Shown here: piece by piece, positions 22,961 through 32,572 of the stretch
Numbering within the stretch: the first letter of the stretch is position 1
How the letters are laid out: each line of letters starts with the position of its first letter
Assembly (NCBI GenBank): GCA_023052935.1
Contig: CM041297.1
Location: forward strand, 97,300,484-97,364,483
Origin: Piezodorus guildinii
Lineage: Eukaryota; Arthropoda; Insecta; Hemiptera; Pentatomidae
Direction of reading: 5' to 3'
Length of the DNA: 64,000 nucleotides
Program-made: the position numbers and the translations under genes
The notes under the pieces: generated by a model
What the model was told of the DNA's origin: nothing
What the model saw: the letters and a program-made list of their open reading frames with translations, nothing else
Database searches by the model: none

Positions 22961-24215
22961 CGAATTAATAAAATTGTGGAAATTTGAGGATACATTTCAA
23001 GATCAACGAAAGGATAGGATGAATAGTAGTAAGAAAGGTAAAACATAAATAAAAAAAGATTAAATTATAATGGAAAGAAAGTAAATTGAAAATATAGATT
23101 GAGCATAACAAAAGAGAATGTATAAAAGTAACAGAAGAAAGTTTAATATAAACGGAAATTTATATATTTCAAGAGTTGTGAAATATTTTTAATTCAAGAC
23201 CTCTTGTAATAAATAATAATGGATGAAGGAAAAATGTATAATGTCAGGAATGTTTATAATATTAAAATTCCAAGCAGACTTTCAGATTGAAGGAAAGTTA
23301 TATTCCTTGAGAATATAGCCCCTGTTTTAATTAGTTTCTCGGATGTTAAGGAGATTAGGAAACTTTAAGATGGGCCTCGGAGGCAACTTTAAATTGGATA
23401 TAAATACAGGAGGCCTGGAGCTAGCGGATAAAGTTTTAATATAAAATAAACTCTCTTAATAAAACATGCCTCCCTCCACCACCACTCCCACCCGCAAGCC
23501 TGAATACATTGTGCCCTAGCTCTAGGAGGGGAAAGGGTTCCGACCGTTTAAAATGTAAATGGGAGGATCCCGAGGGAGGATATAGGGAAGACTTAACCGA
23601 CTGGAAAGAAAAATATCCGAAGGCTGAGACAAAATAAACACATCCATCCGAGGGGGGCGTTCCGCCCCATCCAACCCCGCATTACCCTTTGTCTCAGAGC
23701 CAATTTCACGGAGTCAGCCATGTCCCTGTGCGCTTGGTGGATTTAATTCGCTCTGTCTTCCTACGGGGAACACTTCCCTGATTTAGTGAGCTGTTTAATG
23801 TCTCTGTATTTTTCTGGAAAATGTAAATATTGTATTCCGTTGTGCTCAAGTCCTTATCATATAAATGCATTGTTTATTCGCCTTCGGTGCGATTCCTATT
23901 GCTGAACAAAAATAACGAAGTATTGCAGAGAATGAGAAATTCCTTTTACAGGCTTCATTGAAATGTTTCTAAAATGTACGGTGGAAGAGTTTCTGCAGTG
24001 ATTTCCAACACTTGTTTTTCAAATCTACTCTTGTTCAATTTCTATAATAGAAAGGAATAGTTTCCTATTTCCTAAATATTGGCTCTTCCCAATAAATAGC
24101 TACCGTCACTAGCAGAACTATAAATTTGCCTTTTCCCTCAACTTAAAAATCCGAAATCTGAGTATAATATTTTTGTTTTATAGTAAAATGAGAATGGTTG
24201 ACTGTGTGAGTAAGT
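22961..24215. other. Spacer with a GC-richer single-copy block
   Basis: 23400-23960 stands out from its AT-rich surroundings, is complex, and has no long open frame or repeat match. It includes a short local palindrome, GGGGGGCGTTCCGCCCC. It is a candidate conserved noncoding element. The remainder shows nothing. Confidence 0.35.
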
Positions 24216-24398
24216 GAGAGAAGTTGGTTCAGAGTGCAGCCAAAAGAACACACAATTAAGAAATGAACTGGTGGTTTTTATAGTCCTGAAGAAGGCCTAT
24301 AATTTAGGCCGAAACATAAAAAATAAAAAGGCATCAGTTTAATAAGTTTATATCTTAATTGCGTGTTCTTTTGACTGCGCCCTGAACTAACTTCTCTC
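24216..24398. repeat. 45-bp inverted repeat enclosing a hammerhead-like motif
   Basis: The left arm at 24216-24260 and right arm at 24354-24398 are complementary except at five positions, all transitions, two of which would still pair as G-U in RNA. Between them lies CTGAAGA, then a perfect GGCCTA/TAGGCC hairpin, then GAAAC (24286-24315). The architecture matches the unit at 11389-11545 although the arms are unrelated in sequence. Shared motif order with different arms suggests a structural element rather than copies of one repeat. Confidence 0.68.
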
Positions 24399-24559
24399 AT
24401 TTTTGTTTCATAATTCATATTTTATCCTTACTTATATTTTTATTATCTACATTACTTTATATCCATATAATCATTAAACAATTAATCGTTCTAGCTAACT
24501 TGCAATGTTGAATATGTCCGATCAGGTTATTTCTTACATTGTTTGAGAATATAAAGAAA

Positions 24560-24845
24560 ACAGACGGTGGAGCGGTGTGTTCTAGAAAATATAATACTAG
24601 TCTACTGTTTTCCCTGTCCCATCTTCGGCAGAATAATTAGTTATAGTTAGTTATCCGTGGGGCGAATCTAGGGTAGGGAGACCTTCGTAAAGCACACCCA
24701 GCCCCTATAAAGCAGGGACCTGAAAATAGGAGAAGAAACCTGATGGCTAAATGTGATCTGAAAACATTACGAATTTCTACATTTACCTATTGAATCCAAG
24801 CCCTTGTATGGGTTGTAGAGGTGCAAGTGTTTTGTTTTAGCAAAA
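24560..24845 (+). mobile_element. SINE-B, subfamily 2
   Basis: A plus-strand copy of the T-tailed family. It includes TTCGGCAGAATAATTAGTTA, GCACACCCAGCCCCTATAAA and the tail block TATGGGTTGTAGAGGTGCAAG, which ends in a T-rich stretch (GTTTTGTTTTAG). The tRNA head is degraded. It is the closest match to the copy at 10094-10420. Confidence 0.68.
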
Positions 24846-24867
24846 ATGGAAATCTTTATTATGTCCC

Positions 24868-25545
24868 CTTCGTCGTAAACCTACGACATCCTGTCCTACA
24901 GTGTCCTTTAATAATATTCCGCTAGTCCCGGTTGAACAGATTCGCTATCTAGGACTCCTACTTGACAAACGACTAACTTGGAATCCGCACACAAGACTGA
25001 AACGACAAGAAACTGCCCAACGCTTTCGCTTACTTCAACACTTACTGGAAAGACGCTCTAACCTGCCACTTAACTACAAAAGGCTCATCTATATTACCAT
25101 CATAAGACTTGGGGACCATCATAGCTTTGGGGCTCTACTAAACCATCAAATTCTTCCCGTATTCAATCCCTACAATCCAAAATCCTTCGAAAAATCCTCA
25201 ATGCTCCTTATTTTGTCAACAACAAACTCATCCATAAAGACCTTAATGTCCCATATGTTGCTGATTTGGCCCGTACGAGGTATCATTCCTTCCATGACAA
25301 ACTCACTCCCACATTAACCCACTAGTTTCAATCCTAGCTTCCTCTACCATTCCTGACAATCCTCCGAGGCGTCTGAAAAGAAGATGGCCTCGAGACCTTC
25401 TAGTGTAGATTACCTAGTGGATTGTTGCCAATGGGGCATGTTCTCTTCATGTCTTTTTATGCACATTATCTATATTATGAGCCAATTTACTTGATGTATT
25501 TACTAATACAGTTGTAAATTTCAATAAATTAATAAATGAAATATG
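24868..25545 (+). pseudogene. Jockey-type LINE, 5'-truncated and frameshifted
   Basis: The open frame starting at 24901 gives SFNNIPLVPVEQIRYLGLL and LDKRLTWNPHTRLKRQETAQ, nearly identical to the copy at 9088-9774. At about 25125 the reading frame shifts because sequence encoding the PIWTYGVELW block is partly lost, and the rest of the homology is in another frame down to a CDP-like PRRLKRRWPRDLL end near 25405. The 3' UTR closes with TTTCAATAAATTAATAAAT. It is a dead copy. Confidence 0.83.
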
Positions 25546-25874
25546 TCTTGTAGCTATTCTTAGTATTAGCAACAACTTGATACAAGAAAAAAAAAAAATG
25601 ACATAATTACGTTTGCAAAGCTAAATTCCTGAAAAAATCTCGCGTCATTGGTCATCAACCTAAAGGTCTTCTGATTGCCTAATGAAAGAATAAAGTTACC
25701 TTAAACAATCCAAAATTGATCATGAAAAAGAACTAGTAATAATATTATTAAACTGAATGTTTAAGAGTGAAATATAAGATAATATAACAAGAACGGAGTA
25801 CCTCAAGGAAGAGGATTCTGCCCGTTTTTTTATAGAAATTGTGAACTATTTATTTTATAATTAATACAGCTAAT

Positions 25875-25934
<60 letters not shown>

Positions 25935-26261
25935 AATGATAAGCTACTTCTCGTTGACCAAAAATAAAAACAGCTCCAAATTTCAAAAGTTTAATTAAGT
26001 ATTTTGTAAATATCAGATCATTTAACTGTATGCATACTTTTTTAAAACCAATATAAAACAAGTACATTGTATCCCAGAAAAAAAAATCTGAATTTAAAGC
26101 TATGTAACATATAGTTATATTGTAAAGTTATAAATGAGTAAAATAAGGATGTTATATTTTATAATTATAATATTTTCTTTGAATACATAACAACTTCAAC
26201 GATTAATGGGTCCTAACCCAACAGATAGCCCTAGGATTTGTGAAAAGAAGTAAATCATTGG
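25546..26261. other. AT-rich spacer with (TA)n microsatellite
   Basis: It contains an uninterrupted (TA)n tract of about 53 bases at 25879-25931. Nothing else was recognised. Confidence 0.5.
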
Positions 26262-26410
26262 TAATGCTGTTCTTTTGAGACGTAAAATTGTTGTACCGAA
26301 CCTGTGCGATGGAAAGATTCCTACCCTAATAAAACCTGGATAGGCAAAATGTAGCACCGTACTATTACGCACAGCAGCATAAAGTAACGTTAAAAAAATA
26401 AACAAACAAT
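26262..26410 (+). mobile_element. SINE-A, 5'-truncated degraded copy
   Basis: It preserves the 3' half of SINE-A: CCGAACCTGTGCGAT, TAAAACCTGGATAGGCAAAA, CAGCAGCATAAAGTAACGTT and the AAATAAACAAACAA tail, with several small deletions. The tRNA-like head is absent. Confidence 0.68.
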
Positions 26411-27483
26411 ATTAAAAATTATATAGATATGAACAAATAAAAGTTTTACTTTTTATGTTTATGTTTTTGTGGATACATAAAGATGACTTTTCCAATGTAA
26501 GATTTTTAGATTCAATATCGAGATAATTTTTAATTTTAAAACTTCAAAATTAATAATTAATAAATTTTATTCTCATTCTGATTTCAAATTATTATATATT
26601 ATTTACTAATCTAAAAGTGATTACCACTTATTTAATATATTTTAAATTATATATTGCAAGTGACGCAACCAGACAAGTTGATAATCATCATTATCGTGAA
26701 AATACGAGCTCGGACCGGTTTATAAAATGTGAAAATGGTCAGAAAAGGGGATTCAAATTACTCGCCAAACAAATTTATATCAAGTTGTTTAATTAATTTT
26801 CCAGACCAAATCTACACGCTATAAACGGGAGGGCTACTGGCTTAATACCCCAGCCAGGATTTAAAACTTTAATATTGTTCCAGGCAATGAATCGTTGCGG
26901 GCTGGAATCTTGTTCCAGACCTTAATATTCGTTCTTTAAATTCCAGACCGTGCTGAACAATGTTTAATCAATTTAGTGGATGAAATGACTTTTTATTATC
27001 TTTTCTTTGGTATTCGTAAATATATAAAATTATTTAATAATCGTTAATCTTTTTGGATCGTAAATAATCATAATAATAATAATAATAGCAAACATAATAT
27101 TCTATTGAGATAGAATTTATATCGTTTTTATTAATCATCTACAAGTATAAGTCTTAAATCTTAAACTGCAATGTTTTCTTATTTTTATTGGTTTTTCGTC
27201 AGATGCCTTTAACGTTTGGGTGTAAATTTGTTAAGAAATTTTGATTTCTGAACTATTAAACTCTCCAATGTTATATTATGCATATTATTCCTCGCATCTT
27301 GTAATTCATCATCCTAGAACCACTTCCCTATCTACCTAAAACTCTTATTTCTGAAAATGGGGTTTTAGTCTGGGAGAATTTCCCTATTATTTTTTTTCTT
27401 ACGGTCGATTTTACACTTTCTCCATATTCATACATTGCCTTCGCCCAATAACAATGAAATATGGTGAAGAAGACTTCAAACAC
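26411..27483. other. Spacer with a GC-richer single-copy block
   Basis: 26650-27000 is more complex than its surroundings and has a recurring word CCAGACC (three times near 26803, 26916 and 26945). No gene or repeat family was recognised. Confidence 0.35.
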
Positions 27484-28179
27484 AATTGAGACGTTGATTT
27501 CTAAAAAGTACTGTATCCATTCTAGGAAATTTTACAGGAAGCACAAAACACTCTCATAACTATATTATTAAACAATATTATTTGATTCTTTTCGCATTAT
27601 TTTTTTTTTTTAAACTTATAAGTAACGTTATATTAAAGTTATGGGGAGCCCGTGGCTGAGGGGCTAGCGCGTTAGTCTCCCACGCCAAAGGTTCTGAGTT
27701 TGAATCCAAGTCCCGGCGGTATTTTTATATGGATATAATTAAATGGAGATTCACTCACAGCCTCTCCCCCGAGTATGTGAGACCCGTCTGGCTACTGGTG
27801 GCCACTCATAAAAATAGGCCTAAAGAGTGATGACCCTACCTTTTAAAATTTCATCGGAAAAGTAATGAGTACATTCTCTCAGAAGACTACACCATGCGGC
27901 CAAGGGCCTACGCGGCCTGTCGAGCCAGAAAAAAAATATATTAAAGTTAGAGAATGAAATGATTTAGTATGATTTGGATCGAAACTCAATGCGTAATTAG
28001 TAGCTTTAGAAAAAAATCACATTTCTTAATAGCGGTTTTAATATACTTGAGAGTTCATTAGATAAAATCGAAATAGAAGATTGAGATAAAAAACTAAATG
28101 ATGAGAATACAAATATGTTAAAGGATCAATTTAGTAAAAAAAATTTCCTTTATTACCTTTTGGAAATCAACGTCTCAAT
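27484..28179. mobile_element. MITE with TTGAGACGTTG inverted termini, copy A (split by a SINE)
   Basis: The left end TTGAGACGTTGATTTC is exactly complementary to the right end GAAATCAACGTCTCAA. The interior has no coding capacity. With the SINE at 27642-27936 and one target duplication removed, the element is about 390 bp, close to copy B at 54244-54618, which shares TTCTAGGAAATTTTACAG and CTTGAGAGTTCATTA. The transposon superfamily is not clear; the flanking duplication was not resolved. Confidence 0.78.
27642..27936 (+). mobile_element. SINE-C: tRNA-derived SINE with perfect target-site duplication
   Basis: The head has an A box (GTGGCTGAGGGGCTAGCGCG) and a B-box-like GAGTTTGAATCC. The body is unlike SINE-A, B or D, and the element ends in a short A tail. 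The 13-bp sequence TATATTAAAGTTA flanks it at 27629-27641 and 27937-27949. The matching region of MITE copy B (ACAATATAAAAGTTATGG near 54390) shows the uninterrupted site, which confirms the insertion. This is the only copy seen in the window. Confidence 0.85.
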
Positions 28180-28744
28180 ATTTGGAACACTTTTCGAAAA
28201 CAAAAAATGAAATTAATGGTATAAAGTTTCACTTCCGATAAGATGATTTTTGTGAAAATGATTCTAAAACATCAGTGTCCAATGCCTATTTTAAATATGT
28301 TATTTCAGTTTCATACGACGGTGCATTTTTTCGCTATAATTAAAACTATTAACACGGGCTGATCATTTAGAATGACCTTGTTATTCAAACACAGAGGACC
28401 GCGTTGAAAATTCTCATTCAGTAATTATCACAGCAAAAATACTTCATCCTACCTTCTTCTTAACATACTTTAGGTTGTAATTATTGCGCATATTTTTGTA
28501 AATGCATATAAACTTAAAATCATAAGTTTAGCCTTAGTCAAATTGACTTTTATGAGCCTGAAACTAGGTTTAGTAGTCGAGTATACACATTCCAACAACA
28601 ACCCATTAATTTTATATATGTATCTTTCACTCACAGATGCAAGGAACTTTCTGCGTTTTGACGTGCACAGTTGCATAGCCACATGAGAGCCCTTAACATG
28701 CAGTGGAAAGCACCCGACCACTGCACTAAGTTTCAATATCCATA
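28180..28744. other. Unclassified spacer
   Basis: It is moderately AT-rich. The 88-codon minus-strand frame at 28470-28736 is not recognised and has no supporting context. Confidence 0.3.
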
Positions 28745-28750
28745 GACATT

Positions 28751-28785
<35 letters not shown>

Positions 28786-28870
28786 CGAGGCGACAACCAC
28801 CAGGGTCATGTTCGCCTTTACACCGTTAGACACAGGTTACATGATTATAGGAGTAGAGTGAGAGTATAGT

Positions 28871-31800
28871 TTAGATCTGAGAGTAAAGATGGTTTGACTT
28901 TAGGAAGCGAAAGATGTTAGTTATATGAGGAGAGGAATCAGAGAGAAGAAGCGACAGATCGGTGGGGAGGTTGAAAAGAATACGTGAAGCGGTATATTGT
29001 CGGCATTCTGTGAGGATGTGGAGTATTGAGAGAGGAACCTGACATGATCGACAGAGAGGCGGATGTCCACGGGCCATGAGATAACCGTGGGTCAACCTAG
29101 AGTGTCCTATACGAAGTCGCGCGAGCACAACCTCTTCGCGTCGAGACGGCCGGCAGGAGGACCCCCAAGGGCCAACGCGGGGCCGAATAAGGCGAAGCTT
29201 ATTGTTCCCGAGGACCGCCCACTCCCGCTGCCAGCAACCCAATATGCTAGATCGAATTGAAGTGACAAGGTCAGGCAGGCTCACACCTTGAAGTTCAAGA
29301 CCCTCGGAAACCGCATGACGTGCCGCTAAATCAGCCCGATCGTTCCCCAAGATCCCACAATGTCCTGGAACCCAGAAGAAAACAATGTTGACCCGGGAGG
29401 AAAAGGATGCAAGTGTGGTATGAATTCTTTGGATGAGGTAGTCAGAGGAATATATGTTACGGATAGAGGAGAGAGTGGAGAGGGAATCGGTGCATATGAT
29501 TACTTGAGAGGAAGATTGCTGGCGAAGAAGGAGGGACTGGAGGATGGCAGTTACTTCGGCGGTATAGCTACTCGATATAGAAGGGAGGGCAAACATGTTA
29601 ACTTGGGCCTCACTCACAACTGCAGCTCCAGCGCCTAGTTCTCCCCGAGAACCGTCTGTGTAATAAACATTAGCATTATGGTACCTTTGGATAAGCTCTA
29701 AAAATTCTTGCTGGTATACTTTTGGTGGAGTCGTGAGTTTTGGAAGTCGTGTGAGAGACAGTTGACAGTGGATAGAAGGGACGGACCAGGGAGGTATAGG
29801 GGACGGCCCGATGGGGTATAGCTGCTCCAAACTCTGGCGGAAAGGCAGAATCGCGTCGTGGACCCGAGAGGGAAGAGTAGGCATCAGCGGCCGTTCCCGC
29901 AAAGAAAGAAGAAATTGAGGTTTTAGTGGGTGATGAGGGTTGGCGAGAACTTTAAGGAAGTATTTAACCTCCATTTGTTGTCGGCGATAATGGGATGGCA
30001 ACTCCCCGGCTTCGCCGAAGAGACTGATAATGGGGCTAGAACGAAACGCGCCGATGGCTGTCCTCAGCCCCGTAGTAACGATCACTCTAAGCGCATTTAG
30101 ACGAGTCGGATCGGCAGATCCGTATGCACATGCTCCGTATTCGACCCTATTCCGTAGAACCACTCTAAATAATCTTAGCATAGCCATACGGTCTCCCCCC
30201 CAAGCCGTGTTTGTGACCATCCGAAGTAAGTTGAGTGCTCGTATACAAGAGGCTTTGACCTCACGGATGTGCGGGCCCCAGGATAGGCGACTGTCAAACG
30301 TAACCCCCAGGTACTTGACCTTTTCTACTACATTTATCCTTTGCCCGTCTATTAAAAGAGATAAAGGTTGAGAGATGTTTGCTGCCCGTTTTGCGAAGAT
30401 GATTGCTGTAGATTTGGCTGAGGAAATTTTAAAACCGTTGTTTGAACACCAGTTCTCCACAGTATGGAGCGCAGACTGCATCGATTTGGTGAGTTTAGTA
30501 ATTTGTTTGCCTCGAACACAAAGCAATAGGTCATCCGCAAATAGCAGTGCCTGGACTGGTGGGTGAATATTACCTAGAACGCCATTGAAAGCTAAACAAA
30601 AGAGAATAGGACTAAGGACACCTCCTTGGGGAACACCATTCTCTTGAACAAAACGAGATGACATTGTATTTCCGCAATGCACTCTGAACGACCGGTCTCG
30701 CAGGTAATGCCGAATAAAGGAAAGAATAGGACCATGAATACCAAACTTCTGTAGAGAGGAGATGATGAGCCATCTCCAAACTCGATCGAAGGCTTTTTCA
30801 ACGTCAAGCAGTACAGCTAACACTCGTTCGCGCTCTCCAAATGCTGCAAGTACCTCCGAGGAGAGGAATACAAGATTGTCTTGAGTGCTTCGTCCTTTAC
30901 GGAATCCACTCTGCCAGGCTGGTAGCATATTTTCGGTTTCTAGGTACCACTGCAATCGATTGGCTATTAGCCTTTCGTAAATTTTACATGGAATGCTAGT
31001 CAAAGAGATGGGTCTGTAACTAGAAGCAATATCGGGGGGTTTATTTTTCTTGTGAATCGGGATCAGGATAGCATCTTTCCATGATAGTGGAAATTGCTCT
31101 CCTAGAAAGAGCTTATTAAAAATATGAAGGAGTGCAATTTTGTCCTTAGCTGAGAGGCTGGTTACCATACTAGCGTGAATGCCATCTGGTCCTGGGGATG
31201 CTTCTTTGCACGAGGCTAGTGCTACCTGGAATTCAGCTTCCGAAAAGGGGTGGTTGAGAGCCGTACTTGTGCTGCGTCTGGAGGGAATAGATATGTTGCA
31301 CGGAGTTGTTTCACGGTCGTTCTTGAGCCGCTGGAAGTGTAGGGGGTAATTTTGTGAGGCCGATACGTCGTAGAAGTGCTGTCCAAGTGCATCAGCTATC
31401 CTCTGAGGGTCTGACACGACCTCTTGGTTGATTTGAAGCAACTTAGGGGGTCCAGGTATTAACCGACCGTTTAGTTTCTTAACCGTGTTCCAAAACAGTT
31501 CTAGAGGGGTATTGGAACTGATGTTATCAAGAAATTTTATCCAGGCACGTTTTTTCTGCATTTTTATTACGTAACGCGCATGAATCCTTGCATTTCTGTA
31601 GGCTTCCAGGTTGAGTGGAGAGGGCTTGTGAGACAGTTTCCTTAAGGCCTGTTTTCTCTTGCGTACCGCCAAGCGGCACTCCTCAGTCCACCAAGGGACT
31701 GGCTGCATTGAGATCATGCTCGGTTCTCGATAAGGGATGGCAACTTCCGCGGCCCTAAGTAATGCGGCCTCGAATTGTTTATAAGCTCCACACCCGTCGA

Positions 31801-32572
31801 GGTTCACATCAAGTTGAGAGATTTTAGCTGAATCCTGGAACAGCGACCAATCAGCCTTCTTCACCAGCCAGCACCCTGGGCGCGCCACGTTGGCTACTCT
31901 GCTAGCTGTGTGAATATATACGGGGAAATGATCGCTGCCGTGAGCGTCATTAAGTACTTCCCATGACAGAGTAGTCTGAAGGCTAGGAGTACATAGACTC
32001 AAGTCTATACATGATTGGGCTCCAGATCGGGGACACTGATAAGTGGGGTTACCGTTATTAAGCAAGTTAAGGCTAAGGGTGTCCATAATCTGTATTATTG
32101 TTTCAGATCGAATGTCATTTAGTTTACTGCCCCAGGCTTGATTGTGAGCATTAAAGTCCCCTAGAAGAAGAAGTGGCGATGGAAGCTGTTGACATAACTG
32201 TTCGAGCTGCTGTATCGTGACGTGAGTTCCTGGAGGGAGGTAAATGGAGCAGACTGTCAGTGCCAATGGGCATGCCAGAATTCTAATGGCAACTGCCTGG
32301 AGATTACTGTTGATTTGGACCGGGAGGAAAGGAATATCATTTTTTATTAAAATGCAAACACCACCGCAGGCTATCAGTCCAGCAGTAAAATCTTTCCTCA
32401 TTACGCTGTACCGAGCTATCTTGAATATTTCTGAGGTTTTCAAGTGCGTCTCCTGTATACAGACAACGTCACTTTGGCTATTACGAAGGAGTATTTCGAG
32501 GTCAGGTTTCCTTACTTTAATCCCATTTACATTCCATTGCAGAAACCGTAGTTCACGTGAGGATATTGTCAT
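28871..32572 (-). CDS. LINE ORF2: APE endonuclease, reverse transcriptase, RNase H
   Basis: The 1233-residue protein is uninterrupted. Residues 8-220 form an APE-type endonuclease with WNVNG (N14), QETH (E41), GDFNAHN (D139, N141) and SDHFPV (D214, H215). The reverse transcriptase spans about 495-780: RPISLTS, QSGFRKGRST, LLDVEKAFDRVW, GVPQGGVLSP, the catalytic FADD at 678-681, and KYLGVTFDSRLSW. RNase H covers about 968-1095 with TDGS (D973), E1006, D1029 and NDRAD (D1081). A zinc-type motif C1174, C1177, H1185, C1190 closes the C-terminus. All expected catalytic residues are present. It would nick target DNA and copy its own RNA at the nick. The start ATG overlaps the ORF1 stop as ATGA, suggesting stop-restart translation. 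Confidence 0.95.
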   Translation of the reverse strand: MTISSRELRFLQWNVNGIKVRKPDLEILLRNSQSDVVCIQETHLKTSEIFKIARYSVMRKDFTAGLIACGGVCILIKNDIPFLPVQINSNLQAVAIRILACPLALTVCSIYLPPGTHVTIQQLEQLCQQLPSPLLLLGDFNAHNQAWGSKLNDIRSETIIQIMDTLSLNLLNNGNPTYQCPRSGAQSCIDLSLCTPSLQTTLSWEVLNDAHGSDHFPVYIHTASRVANVARPGCWLVKKADWSLFQDSAKISQLDVNLDGCGAYKQFEAALLRAAEVAIPYREPSMISMQPVPWWTEECRLAVRKRKQALRKLSHKPSPLNLEAYRNARIHARYVIKMQKKRAWIKFLDNISSNTPLELFWNTVKKLNGRLIPGPPKLLQINQEVVSDPQRIADALGQHFYDVSASQNYPLHFQRLKNDRETTPCNISIPSRRSTSTALNHPFSEAEFQVALASCKEASPGPDGIHASMVTSLSAKDKIALLHIFNKLFLGEQFPLSWKDAILIPIHKKNKPPDIASSYRPISLTSIPCKIYERLIANRLQWYLETENMLPAWQSGFRKGRSTQDNLVFLSSEVLAAFGERERVLAVLLDVEKAFDRVWRWLIISSLQKFGIHGPILSFIRHYLRDRSFRVHCGNTMSSRFVQENGVPQGGVLSPILFCLAFNGVLGNIHPPVQALLFADDLLLCVRGKQITKLTKSMQSALHTVENWCSNNGFKISSAKSTAIIFAKRAANISQPLSLLIDGQRINVVEKVKYLGVTFDSRLSWGPHIREVKASCIRALNLLRMVTNTAWGGDRMAMLRLFRVVLRNRVEYGACAYGSADPTRLNALRVIVTTGLRTAIGAFRSSPIISLFGEAGELPSHYRRQQMEVKYFLKVLANPHHPLKPQFLLSLRERPLMPTLPSRVHDAILPFRQSLEQLYPIGPSPIPPWSVPSIHCQLSLTRLPKLTTPPKVYQQEFLELIQRYHNANVYYTDGSRGELGAGAAVVSEAQVNMFALPSISSSYTAEVTAILQSLLLRQQSSSQVIICTDSLSTLSSIRNIYSSDYLIQRIHTTLASFSSRVNIVFFWVPGHCGILGNDRADLAARHAVSEGLELQGVSLPDLVTSIRSSILGCWQREWAVLGNNKLRLIRPRVGPWGSSCRPSRREEVVLARLRIGHSRLTHGYLMARGHPPLCRSCQVPLSILHILTECRQYTASRILFNLPTDLSLLLSDSSPHITNIFRFLKSNHLYSQI

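Noticed and set aside
25879..25931. (TA)n tract considered as an origin or CRISPR-like array
   Set aside because: A simple dinucleotide microsatellite without repeat-spacer structure; similar tracts occur at 52407 and 63598.
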